Made by a program: the position numbers and the translations under genes | Source: RGZA01 sp964568585 | Lineage (GTDB): Bacteria; Pseudomonadota; Alphaproteobacteria; UBA9219; RGZA01 | Direction: 5' to 3' | Length of the DNA stretch: 6,146 nucleotides | NCBI GenBank assembly: GCA_964568585.1 | Contig: CAZMQI010000060.1 | Coordinates: 1 to 6,146 of the forward strand | Shown here: in pieces, positions 6,123 through 6,146 of the stretch | How positions within the stretch are numbered: position 1 is the first letter of the stretch | Layout of the letters: each line of letters starts with the position of its first letter | The notes under the pieces: generated by a model | What the model was told of the DNA's origin: nothing | The model's input: the letters and a program-made list of their open reading frames with translations, nothing else | Database searches by the model: none

Positions 6123-6146
6123 CCGCGCGTTGCTGCAGAAACTCTT
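6123..6146 (+). pseudogene. scpB: In-frame continuation of scpB past the TAG (start of second winged-helix domain), cut by the window end
   Basis: Eight codons, PRVAAETL, continue the scpB frame directly after the stop. In intact ScpB proteins this block reads like SRAALETLAIIAY and starts the first helix of the C-terminal winged-helix domain. The spacing from the APDL motif matches intact homologues with the stop counted as one residue. The window ends before AIIAY could be seen, so the rest cannot be assessed. Confidence 0.7.

Noticed and set aside
1..6146. A new defence, mobile or biosynthetic system
   Set aside because: Every gene is a recognisable housekeeping gene in a familiar alphaproteobacterial order; no repeats, integrases, toxins or orphan genes were seen.

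Overview
The window reads as one dense, entirely forward-strand block of chromosomal housekeeping genes from a mid-GC alphaproteobacterium. The lineage call rests on gene order and on family-specific motifs. The order is dgt-type dNTPase, argS, SPOR-domain protein, nagZ, scpA, scpB, which I know as a conserved alphaproteobacterial neighbourhood, usually followed by tatABC (not in this window). The NagZ 'KHIPGHGR' signature and the membrane-anchored SPOR protein with a Pro/Ala/Lys/Glu linker also fit. Codon usage is mixed at third positions, so this is not a high-GC Rhizobiales or Rhodobacter type. I cannot name a genus.

Layout. 1-993 is the C-terminal four fifths of a dGTPase-like HD phosphohydrolase, but its first ~17 codons (1-51) do not belong to it and read as a B12-dependent acyl-CoA mutase. 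A 17-bp tandem duplication straddles its stop codon. 1023-2777 is a complete argS. 2777-3838 is a membrane-anchored SPOR-domain protein that starts on the argS stop codon. 3822-4892 is nagZ, overlapping the SPOR gene by 17 nt. 4893-4948 is the only gap longer than 30 bp. 4949-5821 is scpA. 5823-6122 is scpB, cut by an in-frame TAG after its first winged-helix domain. Homologous sequence continues in the same frame from 6123 to the window end.

How the genes fit together. Overlapping or abutting junctions from argS to nagZ and from scpA to scpB suggest co-transcription and translational coupling. The roles are cellular upkeep: dNTP pool control, arginine charging, cell-wall binding and cell-wall recycling (SPOR protein and NagZ), and chromosome condensation (ScpA kleisin and ScpB, partners of SMC).

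I see no mobile element, CRISPR array, RNA gene, toxin, defence system or new multi-gene system. The two striking anomalies sit at the two extreme ends: a chimeric reading frame at the left and a nonsense codon in a conserved gene at the right. That pattern is what one expects if the window is a whole metagenomic contig with unreliable ends. Both should be checked against reads before any biological interpretation.
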